Assembly: GCA_947085425.1 (NCBI GenBank)
Contig: CAMTWK010000029.1
Span: forward strand, 45,979 to 109,978
Reading direction: 5' to 3'
Source of the DNA: UKL13-2 sp947085425
GTDB taxonomy: Bacteria > Pseudomonadota > Gammaproteobacteria > Burkholderiales > Usitatibacteraceae
DNA length: 64,000 bases
Below are positions 41,911-50,639 of the stretch, in pieces. The first letter of the stretch is position 1. Each line of letters starts with the position of its first letter. A program made the translations under genes and the position numbers. A model generated the notes under the pieces. The model was not told where the DNA came from, did no database searches, and saw only the letters and a program-made list of their open reading frames with translations.

Positions 41911-43752
41911 TTATTGATTTATTTCAAGCGCGGACTTTTCCAGCAGCAATTCGTTCATGCGCCGTACAAAGTTAGGTTTGCGAATGTTGGCATCACGCAG
42001 TTTTTCCACCAACCCCGTCCAATCTTTTGCCGCCTGCGCAGACGCGAGAAAACACCCGTCACGCACGTCGCGCAGCATGACTGCGACGTAGTCATAGGTG
42101 GCGTTGTTGGTCGAGCTGTAGGCATCAAGTTTGTATGTGGCCTCCTCCGCAACGATTTTTAATGCACGCGCCGGGTTTTGTTTTGCACCATCACGCGCCA
42201 GCGAGTGTGCGACAGAGTTGGTTACTTCCGTGCCAATGCGCCATACACTCCAGGCGTCCTCATAACGTTGCTGCACCATGAGTATTTCCACCGCCACAGT
42301 CACGTCATCGGCTTGGGCACCAGCATTTGTGTTGCGTTTGCCGCGCTTAATTGCCAGTTGCAGCGCCTGCTCGCGCCATTTGTCCTGCTCGTCGGCCGGG
42401 GAACGCACCCACTGCAAAAAACGCATCAGGGCGCGGTACAACAATGCGGATGGCGATTCGTTGAAGTTTGTCCACACGTGTTCAATCGCCTCAGAAGTAA
42501 AGCCGTCGGCATGCAACAGCTTGGCCAATGCAATGCGAATTTCAACCTTATTGACGTTGACATCTTTGCGCTTGAGGTAGCGCTCACCCAGTGCCAGCGC
42601 CTCACGCCGCCGTCCCGCACCGTCGAGCTTTTCCATGGCCGTCACCACATTCGCATGTTGTTGGCCATCAGCCAACTCCAGCGCAATCCAGACGTCAATG
42701 TCGCCGACCCGCTCCGCCAGAATTTTTGCGCGGCGCCGTTGATTAAAATCGTTCTTGCCACCGATACCGGCCGCGACCAGTTCGCGGCTGCGAGCATACA
42801 GCGCATGGGTCAAGGGATGATCCATCGGCAGTTTTTCGAGTGGCACATAAAATCCGTAGCCAAAAAATTCCTGGTCATCGTCAAATTTGATGAATTCGCC
42901 CGCCCGCGCCTTGGCCGGTCTGTGCGTTTGGGCAATGAGCGCCTCGCACCAGACTTCCTGGCAGGCATGCAGCACGCCGCCGATGCTGCCGTTCGAATCA
43001 TCGGCAGTCAGCAGGGCACGGTTGAGGCGCTTGATCGTTTTTTCGGCGATCTTCAGCACACCATCCGGATTGCCCGCCAGCGCGCCGCGCAACAAATCCA
43101 CCACCGGATCGATTTGCTGTGCATAACGACCAGAACCGTGATAGTCAAGAAAACTGCCGCCGCGCCGTTTCAGCAATTCCGATACCGCTTCACTGAGCGC
43201 TTGGGGATCACACGAACCGGCGGCGGCTTTGGCAAGGAGGTACTGGCGCGCTTCTGCGGAATTGAGCACTACTTCGCGCCACAACACGCGCAGTTTGGCC
43301 GCATCTTGCACGTCAAGCCATGCGTCGATGCGACTGATTTCTGTGGCGACCTTGCCTTTGCGCTTGATTGACGCCGTTGATTCAACTGGTTTAGGCGACA
43401 CAGGCGATGTCGACGCGGAGGTCTGGTGTGACCCCGCCGCTTTAGTCTTCGTCTGCACCGGCTTTTCTGCCGTCGGCCAAGTCAATGCCAGCGCCACCAG
43501 ATGCTTGCAAAAATCACCTGTTTCACCAACCGGGCAGTCACACGCAAAGTCAACGCCATCTTTATGATTCAAATCGAGCCGGAGATGGGCGCGATAAACG
43601 GAACGGCCACTGCCAGCAATGCTGGCATCGATACGTTCTGCAGACACCTTGTCCACCGACACCCGCCCCTCGCGGAAATAGCCGCGACCACGCTCGACTG
43701 TTCGATGATCGGTGAGATCTTCGAGCGCAGGCAAAAAATCGGCGGGGAGCAT
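41911..43752 (-). CDS. SWIM zinc-finger domain protein
   Basis: Protein of 613 residues with an N-terminal SWIM zinc finger, CDCPVGETGDFCKHLVAL (C-X-C-Xn-C-X-H) at about residues 75-92, a motif that binds nucleic acid or protein. A long helical, repeat-like C-terminal region follows (about 160-600). A Ser/Thr/Pro/Lys linker lies between (about 98-135). Function unknown. It starts 11 bases after ahcY, so it is probably read from the SAH-riboswitch transcript, although SWIM proteins are not known parts of the SAM cycle. Confidence 0.8.
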   Translation of the reverse strand: MLPADFLPALEDLTDHRTVERGRGYFREGRVSVDKVSAERIDASIAGSGRSVYRAHLRLDLNHKDGVDFACDCPVGETGDFCKHLVALALTWPTAEKPVQTKTKAAGSHQTSASTSPVSPKPVESTASIKRKGKVATEISRIDAWLDVQDAAKLRVLWREVVLNSAEARQYLLAKAAAGSCDPQALSEAVSELLKRRGGSFLDYHGSGRYAQQIDPVVDLLRGALAGNPDGVLKIAEKTIKRLNRALLTADDSNGSIGGVLHACQEVWCEALIAQTHRPAKARAGEFIKFDDDQEFFGYGFYVPLEKLPMDHPLTHALYARSRELVAAGIGGKNDFNQRRRAKILAERVGDIDVWIALELADGQQHANVVTAMEKLDGAGRRREALALGERYLKRKDVNVNKVEIRIALAKLLHADGFTSEAIEHVWTNFNESPSALLYRALMRFLQWVRSPADEQDKWREQALQLAIKRGKRNTNAGAQADDVTVAVEILMVQQRYEDAWSVWRIGTEVTNSVAHSLARDGAKQNPARALKIVAEEATYKLDAYSSTNNATYDYVAVMLRDVRDGCFLASAQAAKDWTGLVEKLRDANIRKPNFVRRMNELLLEKSALEINQ

Positions 43753-43763
43753 GGTCGGCGGGC

Positions 43764-45197
43764 TTAATACCGATAGGTATCCGGCTTGTACGGTCCCTGT
43801 TTGGACACATGAATGTAATTGGCCTGCACATCAGTTAGCTCGGTCAATTGTGCATTCAATGTTTTGAGCTGCAAACGCGCAACTTTTTCGTCAAGATGTT
43901 TGGGCAGCGTGTAAACACCGACCGGATATTTTTCCGTGTTGGCAAACAACTCAATCTGCGCAATTGTTTGGTTGGCGAATGATGATGACATGACGTAGCT
44001 CGGGTGGCCGGTGCCACAACCCAGATTCACCAAGCGACCCTTTGCCAACAAGATGATGCGTTTTCCGTCCGGGAAAATCACATGGTCAACCTGTGGCTTG
44101 ATCTCATCCCACTGGCAACCTTTTTCAATTGACGCGACATCAATTTCGTTGTCAAAGTGGCCGATGTTGCAGACTATCGCCTGGTTTTTCATCTTCGCCA
44201 TATGGGCATGGGTGATGATGTGGTAGTTGCCCGTTGCCGTCACAAAAATATCTGCCTTGTCGGCGGCGTAATCCATGGTCACGACGCGATAACCTTCCAT
44301 CGCAGCCTGTAACGCGCAGATCGGATCGACTTCGGTGACCCACACTTGCGCTGACAGGGCGCGTAATGCCTGCGCCGAACCTTTGCCGACGTCACCATAA
44401 CCGGCAACCACGGCAATTTTGCCGGCGATCATCACGTCGGTTGCGCGCTTAATCGCATCGACCAAAGATTCACGGCAGCCGTACAGGTTATCGAATTTGG
44501 ATTTGGTGACGCTGTCATTGACGTTAATTGCCGGGAAGGCAAGTTTGCCGTCCTTGTGCATTTGGTAGAGGCGGTGCACACCGGTGGTGGTTTCTTCCGT
44601 GACGCCTTTTATTTCTTTCAGACGTACCGAATACCAGGTCGGGTCTTTGGCCAGCTTGGCTTTGATTGAGGCAAACAAGATGCGCTCTTCGTCCGAGCCC
44701 GGATTGGCGATGACGGATGGGTCGGTTTCGGCACGGGTGCCAATGTGCAATAACAAGGTGGCGTCACCGCCGTCGTCAAGAATCATGTTGGAAAAAACGC
44801 CCTCATTGCCGTTGGGTGTCCATTCAAAAATACGGTGGGTGTAATCCCAATAATCTTCCAGGCTTTCACCTTTAACTGCAAATACCGGCGTACCGCTGGC
44901 GGCAATGGCCGCGGCGGCGTGATCCTGGGTCGAGAAGATATTGCACGACGCCCAGCGCACCTGGGCGCCGAGCGCCTCCAGCGTCTGGATCAACACCGCC
45001 GTCTGAATGGTCATGTGCAGCGAGCCGGTAATACGTGCGCCTTTGAGCGGGCGGGTCAGCGAAAATTCCTCGCGAATCGCCATCAAACCCGGCATTTCAA
45101 TTTCGGCGATCTTGATTTCCTTGTTGCCCCAGTCGGCCAGTTTTAAGTCGGCAACAACGAAGTCGTTGGTGTTTGGTGTTTTTAAAATTGCATTCAT
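43764..45197 (-). CDS. ahcY: S-adenosylhomocysteine hydrolase
   Basis: Cleaves SAH, the product inhibitor of methyltransferases, to adenosine and homocysteine using bound NAD. The 477-residue protein has the N-terminal block ITGSLHMTIQTAVLIQTLEA, the NAD-binding loop VAGYGDVGKGSAQALRAL (about 260-277) and the conserved C-terminus KQGPYKPDTYRY. It includes the internal insertion common to proteobacterial AhcY. An SAH riboswitch with a terminator lies 125-223 bases upstream, so high SAH should raise its expression. Confidence 0.97.
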   Translation of the reverse strand: MNAILKTPNTNDFVVADLKLADWGNKEIKIAEIEMPGLMAIREEFSLTRPLKGARITGSLHMTIQTAVLIQTLEALGAQVRWASCNIFSTQDHAAAAIAASGTPVFAVKGESLEDYWDYTHRIFEWTPNGNEGVFSNMILDDGGDATLLLHIGTRAETDPSVIANPGSDEERILFASIKAKLAKDPTWYSVRLKEIKGVTEETTTGVHRLYQMHKDGKLAFPAINVNDSVTKSKFDNLYGCRESLVDAIKRATDVMIAGKIAVVAGYGDVGKGSAQALRALSAQVWVTEVDPICALQAAMEGYRVVTMDYAADKADIFVTATGNYHIITHAHMAKMKNQAIVCNIGHFDNEIDVASIEKGCQWDEIKPQVDHVIFPDGKRIILLAKGRLVNLGCGTGHPSYVMSSSFANQTIAQIELFANTEKYPVGVYTLPKHLDEKVARLQLKTLNAQLTELTDVQANYIHVSKQGPYKPDTYRY

Positions 45198-45321
45198 ATT
45201 TGGCTCATTTACCTTATTTACCTAAGTCAGTTTTCAATTTTGACAACAATGTGGTCGATGCCGGAAGCAAGGACAGATCACAATTCGTGTCACGGATAGG
45301 TCACGTTAATTACACACGGGC

Positions 45322-45357
45322 AAAAAAAAGCGCCCGCAACTTTTCAGTTGCGAGCGC
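45322..45357 (-). terminator. Rho-independent terminator overlapping the SAH riboswitch
   Basis: In the minus-strand transcript a 12-base stem (45346-45357 with 45330-45341, one T-G pair) closes a GAAA-type loop and is followed by eight T (45329-45322). Its 5' strand includes GCGCTC, which is also the 3' strand of the riboswitch closing stem, so the two structures exclude each other. Confidence 0.85.
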
Positions 45358-45420
45358 AGTTCCTCAAATCTTTTCCGAGCCTGGTTCACTTCAAGAATGA
45401 ATCGCAGCGCTCCTCGGAGC
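45350..45420 (-). promoter_or_regulatory. SAH riboswitch in the ahcY leader
   Basis: On the minus strand the leader reads CCGAGGAGCGCTGCGATT, later CCAGGCTCGG, then CTGCGCTC, the conserved parts of the SAH riboswitch found before ahcY in beta- and gammaproteobacteria. CCGAG can pair with CTCGG, and GAGCGC with GCGCTC. When SAH is bound, GCGCTC is held in the aptamer and the overlapping terminator cannot form, so it should act as an ON switch. It lies directly after metK and drives ahcY and probably the four genes beyond. Confidence 0.88.
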
Positions 45421-45439
45421 CAACATTATATTAAAAATC

Positions 45440-46666
45440 CTATTCGGCCGCTAGTGCCACACCCGCCAGGCCCGCCACCCGCGCTTCCCCTTTAATACCC
45501 GCCGCTTCGCGCAATTTTCCGGCCATATCGGTACGCTCCCACGTGAATTCCGGCTCTTCACGGCCAAAATGACCATAAGCAGCCGTCTTTTCGTAGCGTG
45601 GTTTGAGCAAATCGAGCATTTTGACAATGCCTCTTGGACGCAAATCAAAATGCGCCTCGACCAATTTGGCGATTTCAGCGTCCGGAATCACGCCGGTGCC
45701 TTCGGTGTAAACGGTAATGTTCATCGGCTTGGCGACGCCAATTGCATAGGCGACTTGCACCTGGCATTGCTTGGCCAATCCGGCCGCCACTACATTCTTC
45801 GCCACGTAACGGGCGGCGTACGCAGCCGAACGATCCACTTTTGACGGGTCTTTACCTGAAAACGCACCACCACCATGCGGGCAGGCACCGCCATAAGTAT
45901 CAACAATGATTTTGCGACCGGTCAGGCCACAATCACCCTGCGGACCACCGACCACAAAACGACCGGTCGGATTCACCAAAAACCGGGTGTTTTGAATCCA
46001 TTCTTTTGGCAACACCGGTCGGATGATGTTTTCAATAATCGAATCAATCGCCTCTTGGCGCATTTTCGGTCCATCCGACATTTCGGGGTGGTGCTGGGTC
46101 GAAAGCACAATGGTGTCAATTGAGTGCGGTTTGCCATCTAGGTAGCGCATCGTGACCTGGGACTTGGCATCCGGACGCAACCATGGCAAACGACCGTCGC
46201 GGCGCAATTCAGATTGGCGCTGCACCAATCGGTGCGCGTAATAAATCGGCGCCGGCATCAATACCGGGGTCTCGTCACAGGCATAACCAAACATCAGGCC
46301 CTGGTCACCCGCGCCCTGATCCAGATTGTCGTCCTGTGCATTGTCCACACCTTGTGCAATGTCGGGACTTTGTTTGTCGTAACAAACCATCACCGCACAG
46401 CCTTTGTAATCGATACCGTAATCGGTATTGTCGTAACCAATGCGTTTGATTGTGTCGCGGGCCACCTTGATGTAGTCAACGTTGGCGTGGGTGGTGATTT
46501 CACCTGCCAACACCACCAGCCCGGTGTTACAAAGTGTCTCGGCGGCAACCCGTGATTGTGGATCCTGGGCAAGAATGGCATCCAGAATCGCATCTGAAAT
46601 TTGGTCCGAAACTTTATCGGGATGGCCTTCCGAAACCGATTCGGAAGTAAATAAAAAATCATTCAT
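45440..46666 (-). CDS. metK: S-adenosylmethionine synthetase
   Basis: Makes SAM from methionine and ATP. The 408-residue protein has the ATP motif GHPDKVSDQISDAILD near the N-terminus, GAGDQGLMFGYA (about 125-136) and the P-loop-like GGGAFSGKDPSKVDRSAAY; the length is slightly above the E. coli enzyme. It precedes the SAH riboswitch and ahcY on the same strand and is divergent from lpxL. No SAM riboswitch was recognised in the 204-base divergent gap. Confidence 0.96.
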   Translation of the reverse strand: MNDFLFTSESVSEGHPDKVSDQISDAILDAILAQDPQSRVAAETLCNTGLVVLAGEITTHANVDYIKVARDTIKRIGYDNTDYGIDYKGCAVMVCYDKQSPDIAQGVDNAQDDNLDQGAGDQGLMFGYACDETPVLMPAPIYYAHRLVQRQSELRRDGRLPWLRPDAKSQVTMRYLDGKPHSIDTIVLSTQHHPEMSDGPKMRQEAIDSIIENIIRPVLPKEWIQNTRFLVNPTGRFVVGGPQGDCGLTGRKIIVDTYGGACPHGGGAFSGKDPSKVDRSAAYAARYVAKNVVAAGLAKQCQVQVAYAIGVAKPMNITVYTEGTGVIPDAEIAKLVEAHFDLRPRGIVKMLDLLKPRYEKTAAYGHFGREEPEFTWERTDMAGKLREAAGIKGEARVAGLAGVALAAE

Positions 46667-46870
46667 GCGTGGGTATCCCCTCAGTCTTGGTTACGAATTT
46701 GATTTGTGCCAACTTGCGCCAACAGCCGCGATGCCACTTGTGGCGCGACACGACGCTCGTTGATAATACAAACAGGCAATTTTAGCAAAATAGCGCGTCC
46801 AACCCAACTTTCCAACAGAGTGCTTCGGAAAAATCATTCTTCATCCCATGGCAATCCGCGTGTTTTCCTC

Positions 46871-47779
46871 ATGAAATGGCTGTTTACCGTCATTGGCAGA
46901 TTGCCGCTGCGACTAAACCACGCTTTAGGCGCGTTGCTTGGCCGACTGGTGTGGCAGTTCTCCCTCCGGCACCGCATGATCACCCAGGGCAACCTCAATC
47001 AATACCGGCTGTCGCGCCAATTGGATGACCATGCACAAGCCAAACTTCTGCAAATGGCCATTCGCGAACAAGGCAAAGGGCTTACCGAATTGGCGGTGGC
47101 ATGGACGGCATCGATTGATCGCTTGAACGGCCTGTTTGCGCCTTGCCCGGATTGGCACCATGTGGTCGCCGCCCAAACGGCCAATCGTCCGATCATTTTT
47201 GTGACCCCACACCTCGGCTGTTTTGATATCGCTGGTCGTTACATCGCCGGCCGATTGCCGATCACTGCGCTATACCGACCACCCAAACAGGCATGGTTGC
47301 AGCCAATTATGGAAGCCGGACGCGCCCGCGGTGGTGCCACCACGGTGCCGGCCAACGCCGGCGGTGTGCGGGCACTTTTAAAAACTCTCAAAGCCAACGG
47401 CAATATCATGATCCTGCCTGATCAGGCCCCCGCCGCCGAAACTGGTGGCGAAGGGGTTTGGGCAAATTTCTTTTCGCGCCCAGCCTATACGATGACGTTA
47501 TTGCCCCGCTTGGCGGCAACCAGCAATGCGGTCGTGTTATTTTTTTTCGCCGAACGGCTGCCCAAGGGGGCGGGCTACCGGATTCATATCGTGCCACTTG
47601 ACCAAGCCTATGTCGTTGACAAGTTGATCGCGGCAACACAAACCAACACCATGATTGAAAAATTGATCGACATGGCGCCCGCCCAATATTTGTGGGGATA
47701 CAATCGTTACAAACAACCGGCCGGTGCCCTGCCGCCGCCCGCTGCCGCCAGCAATCCACCCAACAATTTAAAAAAATAA
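46871..47779 (+). CDS. lpxL: LpxL/HtrB-family lipid A acyltransferase (first copy)
   Basis: Inner-membrane acyltransferase that adds a secondary acyl chain to Kdo2-lipid A. The 302-residue protein has an N-terminal hydrophobic anchor (about 1-30), the HX4D motif in TPHLGCFDIAGR and ALYRPPKQAWL. GGVRALLKTLKANGNIMILPDQAP is also conserved. The ATG at 46871 is chosen because homology begins there (MKWLFTVIG); no clear ribosome site is seen and the frame is open to 46706. A paralogue follows after three bases. Confidence 0.86.
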   Translation: MKWLFTVIGRLPLRLNHALGALLGRLVWQFSLRHRMITQGNLNQYRLSRQLDDHAQAKLLQMAIREQGKGLTELAVAWTASIDRLNGLFAPCPDWHHVVAAQTANRPIIFVTPHLGCFDIAGRYIAGRLPITALYRPPKQAWLQPIMEAGRARGGATTVPANAGGVRALLKTLKANGNIMILPDQAPAAETGGEGVWANFFSRPAYTMTLLPRLAATSNAVVLFFFAERLPKGAGYRIHIVPLDQAYVVDKLIAATQTNTMIEKLIDMAPAQYLWGYNRYKQPAGALPPPAAASNPPNNLKK

Positions 47780-47782
47780 TCA

Positions 47783-48640
47783 ATGCGAATCGCACTTTTT
47801 GTTCTTTGGGTCATGCGCTGGTTGCCACAATCGTGGGTGGCAAACATAGGTCATGGCCTCGGCAATTTGTTGTTTCATTGGGGACGGCGGCGCGTCACCT
47901 TGATCAATCTGGCGCGTTGCTTTCCGGAAAAAACGGACGCCGAACGGGAGGCCATCGGCCGCGCGGTGTTTCAAAACCTGGCCCGCGCCACGCTCGACCT
48001 GGGCCATTTATGGAACGCACCGGTCGATGAGGCCATGCGACGCGGCACATTGATTGACCGGCATTTTCTGGATGAGTGGCGCGGCAAGGTTCCTGTGATA
48101 CTTCTCGCTCCGCATTTTGTCGGTTTGGACTTTGGTGGTGCCAAGGTTTCCCATGAGTACCCGGAAATTTTTTCCATGTATTCAGAGCAGAAAAACAAAG
48201 TTTTTGACCGGGCATTACGCCGCGCCCGCCAACGCTGGAACAATGCCGAGTTGGTCACCCGCCAACAGGGCTTGCGACCAGTCCTCAAGGCGCTGAAGGC
48301 GAAAAAACTATTTTATTACCTGCCCGATATGGACTTCGGCGCCAAAGACGCCGTGTTTGTTGATTTTTTTGGTGTCAAAACCGCCACCGTCACCGCCATG
48401 TCGCGCCTATGCCAAATCTCCGGTGCCAAAGTCATCCCACTCATCACCCGGCAAACCGCGACAGGCTACGAGTCGCGCTTTTACCCAGCTTGGGACAATT
48501 TTCCATCGGACAACGCCGAGGCGGACGCGCGGCGTATGAACGAATTTCTGGAAAAACGCATTTTAGAAATGCCCGAACAGTATTTTTGGGTGCATAAACG
48601 CTTTAAAACCCGCCCGCAAGGCGAAAAATCGTTCTATTAA
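47783..48640 (+). CDS. LpxL/HtrB-family lipid A acyltransferase (second copy)
   Basis: Paralogue of the preceding gene (285 residues) with HX4D in LAPHFVGLDFGG and a conserved YLPDMDFGAKDAVFVDFFG block. N-terminal hydrophobic anchor about residues 1-27. The two adjacent enzymes probably attach the two secondary acyl chains of lipid A, one each; which does which cannot be told from the sequence. It begins three bases after the first copy, so they are cotranscribed. Confidence 0.86.
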   Translation: MRIALFVLWVMRWLPQSWVANIGHGLGNLLFHWGRRRVTLINLARCFPEKTDAEREAIGRAVFQNLARATLDLGHLWNAPVDEAMRRGTLIDRHFLDEWRGKVPVILLAPHFVGLDFGGAKVSHEYPEIFSMYSEQKNKVFDRALRRARQRWNNAELVTRQQGLRPVLKALKAKKLFYYLPDMDFGAKDAVFVDFFGVKTATVTAMSRLCQISGAKVIPLITRQTATGYESRFYPAWDNFPSDNAEADARRMNEFLEKRILEMPEQYFWVHKRFKTRPQGEKSFY

Positions 48641-48747
48641 TGGCGGTTGATCCGCCCCTGCAGCAGTTTTTCGGCGTTTTTAATGGCCTTTTTAATCCTC
48701 CTTTTTAGGGGTGTGGCATTTTTCAGAAATTACATTAGAATCAGCCC

Positions 48748-49035
48748 ATGGCTTTTTTCCACATTCTTGTTCACGGCGAAAATTTTCTCATTGATCGCGA
48801 TGGCGCACAGTCGTGGATGGGTTTCTTCAAAAACATCTATGTTGATGCCGGCACCGCCGACGAAGCGTCATCGATTGCCATTTCAAGAATTGCCGCTGAT
48901 CCGGCCTTTCGGGCGTCGGTGAAAAATCCGGCCGACAAGCCGCCCGAATTGTCGATTGAAGAAGCCAACGAAATAGAAGCCGATACGTCGCTGGCGGATT
49001 CCGACTTCACCTATTTCCCGTCCGAGCAAAGTTAG
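48748..49035 (+). CDS. Small conserved acidic protein of unknown function
   Basis: A 95-residue cytoplasmic protein with an N-terminal alpha/beta-like part (FHILVHGENFLIDRDG, then GFFKNIYVDAGTADEASS) and an acidic tail (EEANEIEADTSLADSD). No signal or membrane segment. The start at 48748 is the ATG after GAATCAGCCC. It lies 9 bases before dapF. Similar small genes occur in other betaproteobacteria; no function is known. Confidence 0.68.
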   Translation: MAFFHILVHGENFLIDRDGAQSWMGFFKNIYVDAGTADEASSIAISRIAADPAFRASVKNPADKPPELSIEEANEIEADTSLADSDFTYFPSEQS

Positions 49036-49044
49036 TCCGTCGCC

Positions 49045-49881
49045 ATGCGACTGCGCTTCACCAAAATGCACGGGCAGGGCAATGACTTTGTCATGCTCAA
49101 TGCCGTCAGCCAGCCAGAGGCATCCACTCTTACCGCCACACAAATCCGCGCCATTGCCGATCGCCACCTTGGTATAGGCTGTGATCAAGTATTGCTGGCG
49201 GAACCATCCACTGCCGCCGACATCGATTTTCGCTATCGCATTTTTAATGCCAGCGGCGAAGAGGTTGAGCATTGTGGCAACGGCGCACGCTGCTTCCTGA
49301 TTTTTGTGCGTGATGAGGGGCTGACAACCAAAACAACCTTACGCGTTGCCACCATGAACGGTGTCATCCAACCACAAATCGAGCCTGATGGCTGCGTGAC
49401 GGTCGATATGGGCGCACCGCGATTTATTCCCGCTGATATTCCATTCATCGTCGATGCCATGGCCACGCGTTACGTCCTCAATATCAACGGCAACCATCGC
49501 CCGCTCGGTGTGGTGTCGATGGGCAATCCACACGCGGTGCAAATTGTTGAAAATGTGGATACCGCGCCGGTCACCACCGAAGGTCCGTTGATTGAACATC
49601 ACCGTGCCTTTCCCAAACGGGTCAACGTCGGTTATATGCAAATTGTTACGCGCAATCAAATCCGCCTGCGGGTATGGGAGCGCGGCGCGGGTGAAACACT
49701 TGCCTGTGGCACCGGTGCCTGTGCGGCGGTGGTGTGCGGCATCCTGTGGGGATTACTCGATGCCAGCGTGATTGTTCACGCCCGCGGCGGCGAACTTTCG
49801 GTAACATGGCGGGGTGCACAGTCACCCGTGCTGATGTCCGGCATCCCCAACAAGGTATTTTGTGGCGAGATTCAAATCTGA
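49045..49881 (+). CDS. dapF: Diaminopimelate epimerase
   Basis: Converts LL- to meso-diaminopimelate for lysine and peptidoglycan. The 278-residue protein starts with the family pattern KMHGQGNDFVMLN and carries both catalytic Cys, in EHCGNGARCF (about residue 73) and LACGTGACAAVV (about residue 218). Length is normal. It precedes DUF484 and xerC, a conserved proteobacterial order. Confidence 0.96.
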   Translation: MRLRFTKMHGQGNDFVMLNAVSQPEASTLTATQIRAIADRHLGIGCDQVLLAEPSTAADIDFRYRIFNASGEEVEHCGNGARCFLIFVRDEGLTTKTTLRVATMNGVIQPQIEPDGCVTVDMGAPRFIPADIPFIVDAMATRYVLNINGNHRPLGVVSMGNPHAVQIVENVDTAPVTTEGPLIEHHRAFPKRVNVGYMQIVTRNQIRLRVWERGAGETLACGTGACAAVVCGILWGLLDASVIVHARGGELSVTWRGAQSPVLMSGIPNKVFCGEIQI

Positions 49882-49929
49882 ACAAGCCGGGTTCGGCCCG
49901 GCGAATAAATTAACCCCCTAAAAATTATT

Positions 49930-50631
49930 ATGTCCATTGACGCATTAAGCATCGAGCAAGTCGCCGAATTTTTGCGCAGCCACCCGGGATTTTTTGAATC
50001 CCATCCCGACGTGCTGCTCAATATCGAAGTGCCACACCCGCATGGCGGGCGCACCGTATCGATCCCCGAACGCCAGTTGATTGCGACCCGCGAAAAGGTC
50101 CGCCTGCTCGAGTCAAAACTCGCCGAACTGATTCGTTTTGGCGAGGAGAACGACGCCCTGTCCGACAAGGTGCAAGCACTGGCATTAAAACTCATTGCCG
50201 CGCCGGGTCGTGCACAAGCAATTGATAACCTCTATCTGGATATGGTCGACACCTTTCAAATCCCGCATGTGGTGGTGCGACTGTGGCACGTGGTGGTGCC
50301 GGAAGGCTCACAAGCGGCCGAGTTCCAAGCTGCGGCACCCGAGTTGACGCAATTTGTCGAGGCCATGACCACCCCCTACGTTGGCGGGCATCCGGTGTAT
50401 GAGACCAACCTTTGGTTTGGTGAACATGCACCACACTTAAAATCGTACGCCATGATTCCACTCAAAAACGATCGTGTGTTTGGTGTGTTGTTATTGGCCA
50501 GCGAAAACGCCGAACGTTTTTACACCGGTATGGGCACCATGTTTTTATCGCGTATTGGCGCCCTGTTCGCTGCGGTGCTGGCGCGTGATTTGAAATTCAC
50601 CGCCCAGAGTGAAACCGGGATTTCGGTCTAA
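49930..50631 (+). CDS. DUF484 family protein
   Basis: A 233-residue protein of the DUF484 family: N-terminal helical part (IEQVAEFLRSHPGFFESHPD, about 6-25) with a coiled-coil-like stretch (about 45-85), then a GAF-like domain (about 95-225). The function is unproven, but the gene is almost always between dapF and xerC in beta/gammaproteobacteria, as here. It lies 48 bases after dapF and 8 before xerC. Confidence 0.88.
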   Translation: MSIDALSIEQVAEFLRSHPGFFESHPDVLLNIEVPHPHGGRTVSIPERQLIATREKVRLLESKLAELIRFGEENDALSDKVQALALKLIAAPGRAQAIDNLYLDMVDTFQIPHVVVRLWHVVVPEGSQAAEFQAAAPELTQFVEAMTTPYVGGHPVYETNLWFGEHAPHLKSYAMIPLKNDRVFGVLLLASENAERFYTGMGTMFLSRIGALFAAVLARDLKFTAQSETGISV

Positions 50632-50639
50632 CCACCATC

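Noticed and set aside
46667..46870. SAM riboswitch before metK
   Set aside because: No conserved SAM-riboswitch core was recognised in the short divergent gap.
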